A stretch of DNA of 64,000 nt from Muricauda sp. SCSIO 65647 (lineage in GTDB: Bacteria; Bacteroidota; Bacteroidia; Flavobacteriales; Flavobacteriaceae), in contig NZ_CP091037.1 in NCBI RefSeq assembly GCF_021534965.1, positions 1,032,501-1,096,500 of the forward strand. The letters run 5' to 3'. Of the stretch, positions 60,989-64,000 are shown piece after piece (position 1 is the stretch's first letter; each line of letters begins with the position of its first letter). The position numbers and the translations under genes were made by a program. The notes beneath the pieces were generated by a model. The model was given only the letters and a program-made list of their open reading frames with translations. It did no database searches and was not told the origin of the DNA.

Positions 60989-61358
60989 TGAACAAAAAAA
61001 GCCTTCCGTTAAGGAAAGCCTTTCATTGGTAGACACCTATTAAGTGTCACAACCTGTTCCGAGTTCTTCGGAACCAACACAACGGGGCAAAGATATGAAA
61101 GAAATGCGAAGTACGAAATGGGAAGTGGGAAGTACGAAGTGGGAAGTGCGAAGTGGGAAGTGCGAATAGCGGAGTGCGAAGTACGAAGTGGGAAGTACGA
61201 AGTGGGAAGTACGAAGTGGGAAGTGCGAAGTGCGAAATGGGAAGTGCGAATAGCGAACTGTGAAGTACGAAATGCGAAATTAGGCTTATGGATTCAGCGT
61301 TGTGCATTATAAAAAACCCCGAACCTTGAACCTCCTACATTGAACAACAGAACCCTCT
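60989..61358. other. Gene-free interval between hutG and the ROK gene
   Basis: This 370-bp gap between convergent genes holds an imperfect hairpin followed by a T run on the minus strand (about 60993-61023), short stem-loops at 61032-61047 (GACAC/GTGTC) and 61054-61072 (GTTCCGA/TCGGAAC), and the heptanucleotide array described separately. No gene is supported; open frames across the array are by-products of a 7-bp period. Confidence 0.75.
61101..61282. repeat. Heptanucleotide tandem repeat array (26 units)
   Basis: Twenty-six consecutive 7-bp units run without a break from 61101 to 61282. The main forms are GAAGTGG, GAAGTAC and GAAGTGC, with variants GAAATGG, GAAATGC, GAATAGC and GGAGTGC, and the last unit degenerate. 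Every unit keeps the length of seven although bases vary. Read on the minus strand the unit is CCCACTT/CGCACTT, close to the unit in the hemW-ruvC spacer. Confidence 0.95.
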
Positions 61359-62321
61359 TTACCGATGGTTTTCCCAGATCAAAGCGGCGGCACCACAAAT
61401 GGCGGCATCTTTGCCGGGCATGCCCGATGTCATTATCTTTACTTTTCCTTTGTAAACATCCAATAAAAATTCCTCAAAATATACTTTCAACGGATCGGTC
61501 AACCATTTTCCACTTTGCATAAGTCCCCCCATCAAAACAAAGGCTTCAGGCTGGGTAAAAGCGGTAAAATTGGCCAATGCCTGAGCCATGATCTTGGCGG
61601 TAAAATCAAAGGCCTTCAAGGCTATGGGGTCCCCTTCTTCGGCAGCCTTTGTGATCTCTTCGCCATGAAGTCCATTGTACGATATATCCCTGAATTTACT
61701 GTCATCCATATATTTGCTCAGCATGAACATGATGGTTCTCTTGAGTCCCGTTGCCGAAACATAGGCCTCAAGACCGCCCGGTACGCCCAATCCGGTCATG
61801 CGTCCATCACCAATGGTCATATCGATATGGCCAAGCTCACCCGCAAAACCATCATAACCATCGATAAGTTGGCCATTGGCCACTATACCGGCGCCAAATC
61901 CGGTTCCCAAGGTAACAATGATGAAATCGGTCATGTTTCTGCCATTGCCAAAGAGCATCTCGCCCAAGGCAGCTGCACTGGCATCATTCATGATGCGCAT
62001 GGGCATCGGCATTTTTTCCTTAAACTTTTCAAGAATGGGAGTAGAGCCTTTCCAAAGCAGATTGGCGGCATTTTCAATGGTTCCCTTTTTGCTTGAAGCG
62101 TTTGGGGCACCGATACCGCAGCCCAGTATATTGGCCTCGACATCCAATTCGCCCAACAACGAATCCACAACACCTTTGGCTTGGTCGAGATAAGCATTCA
62201 GGTCTGGGTATTCTTTGGTTCTGAAATTCTTTTTGATCAAACAGTTCCCGTCTTTGTCAACGAGTCCGATCTTTGTTTTTGTACCGCCAATATCGATTCC
62301 GATTACCAAATCCATAGTCAT
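61359..62321 (-). CDS. ROK-family sugar kinase
   Basis: The ATG at 62321 (MTMDLVIGIDIGGTKTKIGLV) gives 320 residues; ATG 62315 is equally possible, and the ATG at 62432 would put a 37-residue unrelated extension before the ATP-binding motif. IVTLGTGFGAGIVANG and GELGHIDM follow. The Cys-rich zinc motif of many ROK repressors is missing and there is no helix-turn-helix, so this is an enzyme of glucokinase or N-acetylmannosamine-kinase type. It is divergent from the second xylulokinase, with a 77-bp shared promoter region. Confidence 0.9.
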   Translation of the reverse strand: MTMDLVIGIDIGGTKTKIGLVDKDGNCLIKKNFRTKEYPDLNAYLDQAKGVVDSLLGELDVEANILGCGIGAPNASSKKGTIENAANLLWKGSTPILEKFKEKMPMPMRIMNDASAAALGEMLFGNGRNMTDFIIVTLGTGFGAGIVANGQLIDGYDGFAGELGHIDMTIGDGRMTGLGVPGGLEAYVSATGLKRTIMFMLSKYMDDSKFRDISYNGLHGEEITKAAEEGDPIALKAFDFTAKIMAQALANFTAFTQPEAFVLMGGLMQSGKWLTDPLKVYFEEFLLDVYKGKVKIMTSGMPGKDAAICGAAALIWENHR

Positions 62322-62398
62322 AAGCTTTTGCCCTAAAAATAATTCATTTGTTAGTTTTTTTGATATTTTTAGAAATGTTTCTCTTACGCTGACATTCA
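62322..62398. promoter_or_regulatory. Divergent promoter region of the ROK gene and xylB2
   Basis: This 77-bp AT-rich gap must contain both start regions. It holds T-rich runs, but neither a clear palindrome nor the operators seen in the two LacI-controlled loci is present. Confidence 0.5.
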
Positions 62399-63880
62399 TT
62401 GTATTATTTAGGAATAGATTTAGGGAGTTCATCCATCAAGATTGCCCTTGTTGAAAGTACCAATGGCAAAAGCTTGGAAGTGGTACAGGTGCCCGAGACC
62501 GAAATGGGCATGGATTCGCCCCAAAAGGGATGGGCCGAACAAGATCCTGAGATTTGGTGGCAATTGGTCTGCGAGGGAATACAAAAAATCAAAGCAGTGA
62601 CAGGAGTTGCGCCGAAAGATATTGAAGCCATCGGCATCGCCTATCAAATGCACGGGCTGGTCATTGTCGATGAGGATGGAAAACCCCTGCGAAAGTCCAT
62701 TATCTGGTGTGATGGCAGGGCCGTCGAAATCGGCAGGGAAGCCTACGGCGCTATTGGGGAAACCTATTGCGATGCACATTTACTGAATTCCCCGGCAAAT
62801 TTTACCGCTTCAAAATTGGCCTGGGTAAAACAGCATGAACCAACCATTTATGATAGGGTCTATAAATTTATGTTGCCGGGCGACTATATCGCCTATCGTT
62901 TTTCAAACACGATCAACACGACCATATCTGGTCTTTCAGAAGGTATTTTTTGGGATTTCAAGCAAGATGGGGTTTCGAAAGCGGTTTTAGACCACTTCAA
63001 AATTTCCAGTGAAACCATGCCCGAAATCGTTCCGACCTTTGGCATTCAAAGTACGGTTTTTGGCAAAGGGGCTGAAGAAAGTGGCCTGCTTGAAGGCACC
63101 TCAATTCTTTATAGGGCCGGCGACCAACCCAATAATGCGCTTTCATTGAATGTGTTACGGCCCGGCGAGGTAGCGGCCACGGGGGGCACTTCGGGAGTGA
63201 TGTACGCCGTCACCGATAACCTGTCCGTGACCGAATGTGCAAGGGTCAACAACTTTGCCCATGTCAACTATGAAACAGGAAAACAAAAAAATATCGGCAA
63301 GCTGCTCTGTATCAATGGCGCTGGAATTCAATATCGCTGGTTGCTGAACAATCTTTCGGTTTCTTCTTATGAAGAAATGAACCGAATGGCATCAGAAATA
63401 GAGATCGGGTCAGATGGTGTTTGCCTCGTTCCTTTCGGCAACGGTGCCGAACGTATGTTGCTGAACCGGGACATCGGAACCAGGATCGTCAACCTCAGCT
63501 TGAACAGGCACCATAAGGGGCATCTCTGCAGGGCGGCATTGGAGGGCATTGCCTTTTCTTTTGTCTATGGGTTTGAGATCATGCAAAAAGATGGCATCGA
63601 GCCAAAGGTCATACGGGCGGGCAACGACAATCTCTTCCGTTCCGAAATCTTTTCGAATACTATTGTGGCCCTCATTGAAAAAGAGATTGAAATTTATGAC
63701 ACTACCGGAGCGATCGGTGCGGCAAGGGCCTGTGCCCTAGAAAATGGGGACTATGCGAATTTTTCTTCCTTTATGAAAGATGACCATATCTTGACTTATT
63801 CACCCAAGGGTGATAACAGCCCCTATAAAAAAGCTTATGAACTTTGGAAAAAAGAACTGAACTTGATTTTAAATAACTAA
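62399..63880 (+). CDS. xylB: Xylulokinase (copy 2)
   Basis: The 493-residue FGGY kinase starts with TTG at 62399 ([17 protein letters not shown]). A stop codon three codons upstream in frame excludes a longer form. It equals copy 1 in length and keeps the same motifs, such as [39 protein letters not shown] and NLFRSEIF. Base composition is somewhat more GC-rich than in copy 1, so it is an older paralogue or a separately acquired copy. It is followed after 10 bp by the second xylA. Confidence 0.94.
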   Translation: MYYLGIDLGSSSIKIALVESTNGKSLEVVQVPETEMGMDSPQKGWAEQDPEIWWQLVCEGIQKIKAVTGVAPKDIEAIGIAYQMHGLVIVDEDGKPLRKSIIWCDGRAVEIGREAYGAIGETYCDAHLLNSPANFTASKLAWVKQHEPTIYDRVYKFMLPGDYIAYRFSNTINTTISGLSEGIFWDFKQDGVSKAVLDHFKISSETMPEIVPTFGIQSTVFGKGAEESGLLEGTSILYRAGDQPNNALSLNVLRPGEVAATGGTSGVMYAVTDNLSVTECARVNNFAHVNYETGKQKNIGKLLCINGAGIQYRWLLNNLSVSSYEEMNRMASEIEIGSDGVCLVPFGNGAERMLLNRDIGTRIVNLSLNRHHKGHLCRAALEGIAFSFVYGFEIMQKDGIEPKVIRAGNDNLFRSEIFSNTIVALIEKEIEIYDTTGAIGAARACALENGDYANFSSFMKDDHILTYSPKGDNSPYKKAYELWKKELNLILNN

Positions 63881-63890
63881 AAACACGGCA

Positions 63891-64000
63891 ATGGCAGTAC
63901 TGGGCAACACCGAATATTTCAAGGGAATCGGGGAAATACAATATGAAGGCAAAGATTCAGACAATCCCCTGGCATACAAGTTTTACGATCCCGAGCTAAT
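63891..64000 (+). CDS. xylA: Xylose isomerase (copy 2, cut by window end)
   Basis: Only the first 36 codons are inside the window. They read [20 protein letters not shown] and continue in step with copy 1 ([20 protein letters not shown]), so the assignment is safe. The ATG at 63891 lies 10 bp after xylB2, the same order and nearly the same spacing as in the xylan locus. Confidence 0.92.
   Translation, partial: MAVLGNTEYFKGIGEIQYEGKDSDNPLAYKFYDPEL

Noticed and set aside
61047-61307. Open frame on the minus strand across the heptamer array encoding repeated SHF/LPTS-like residues
   Set aside because: A 7-bp tandem repeat yields open, repetitive frames in several phases; there is no independent coding evidence.
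61515-62096. 193-codon open frame on the plus strand opposite the ROK kinase
   Set aside because: Antisense shadow of a gene with clear motifs; no recognisable protein pattern.

Overview
The window looks like a chromosome segment of a marine flavobacterium (Bacteroidota, Flavobacteriaceae). Evidence: a SusC/SusD pair with a surface lipoprotein, many secreted glycoside hydrolases organised as polysaccharide-utilisation loci, lipoboxes close behind the N-terminus, DUF4407 and DUF4230 proteins, a long (about 670 residue) urocanate hydratase, and a moderate-to-low GC content. No rRNA, CRISPR array, transposase or phage gene was seen.

Region 1 (1-21688, all minus strand) is a carbohydrate operon read from right to left. 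A LacI regulator comes first, followed by a GH38 alpha-mannosidase, an RraA-type aldolase, an MFS sugar porter, a cupin, a short-chain dehydrogenase, a solute-binding-like protein without signal peptide, a crotonase, a beta-propeller lactonase, a class III CoA-transferase, a mannonate dehydratase (UxuA family), a second GH38 and two GH3 enzymes with PA14 domains (the last cut by the window edge). Dehydrogenase, lactonase, mannonate dehydratase and a pyruvate-type aldolase would together form a non-phosphorylating oxidative route for mannose released by the GH38 enzymes. The CoA-transferase, crotonase and solute-binding-like genes are not explained by that route. Two decayed gene pieces (a GH38 C-terminus and an MFS C-terminus) show that the locus has been rearranged. 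Near-identical 20-bp palindromes sit before the lacI gene and before the first GH38 gene and are probable operators.

Region 2 (22134-43186, plus strand) is a xylan-type utilisation locus. It encodes SusC, SusD, a surface lipoprotein with a duplicated domain, a GH16 lipoprotein, xylulokinase, xylose isomerase, an SSS symporter, an MFS xylose porter, GH43, a GH120-like beta-xylosidase, a GH26-like lipoprotein, a PhyH-type dioxygenase, a DHDH-like Gfo/Idh/MocA oxidoreductase and a second LacI regulator. The GH26/GH43/GH120 combination with a complete xylose isomerase pathway suggests a marine xylan, possibly beta-1,3-xylan. A nested palindrome lies upstream of susC.

Region 3 (43342-55116) is mostly housekeeping and small genes: a GyrI-like protein with an AraC/GyrI regulator, tRNA-Leu(UAG) flanked by broken tRNA copies, an M20 dipeptidase, an SQR-like flavoprotein, DUF4407, YjbR-like, Dabb, DUF4230, cyclase, HemW, RuvC, a lipoprotein, DUF456 and a nitroreductase. 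Region 4 (55203-60988) is the histidine-degradation operon hutH-hutI-hutU-hutG. Region 5 (60989-64000) has a 26-unit heptanucleotide repeat array, a ROK sugar kinase, and a second xylulokinase/xylose isomerase pair that runs off the end of the window.
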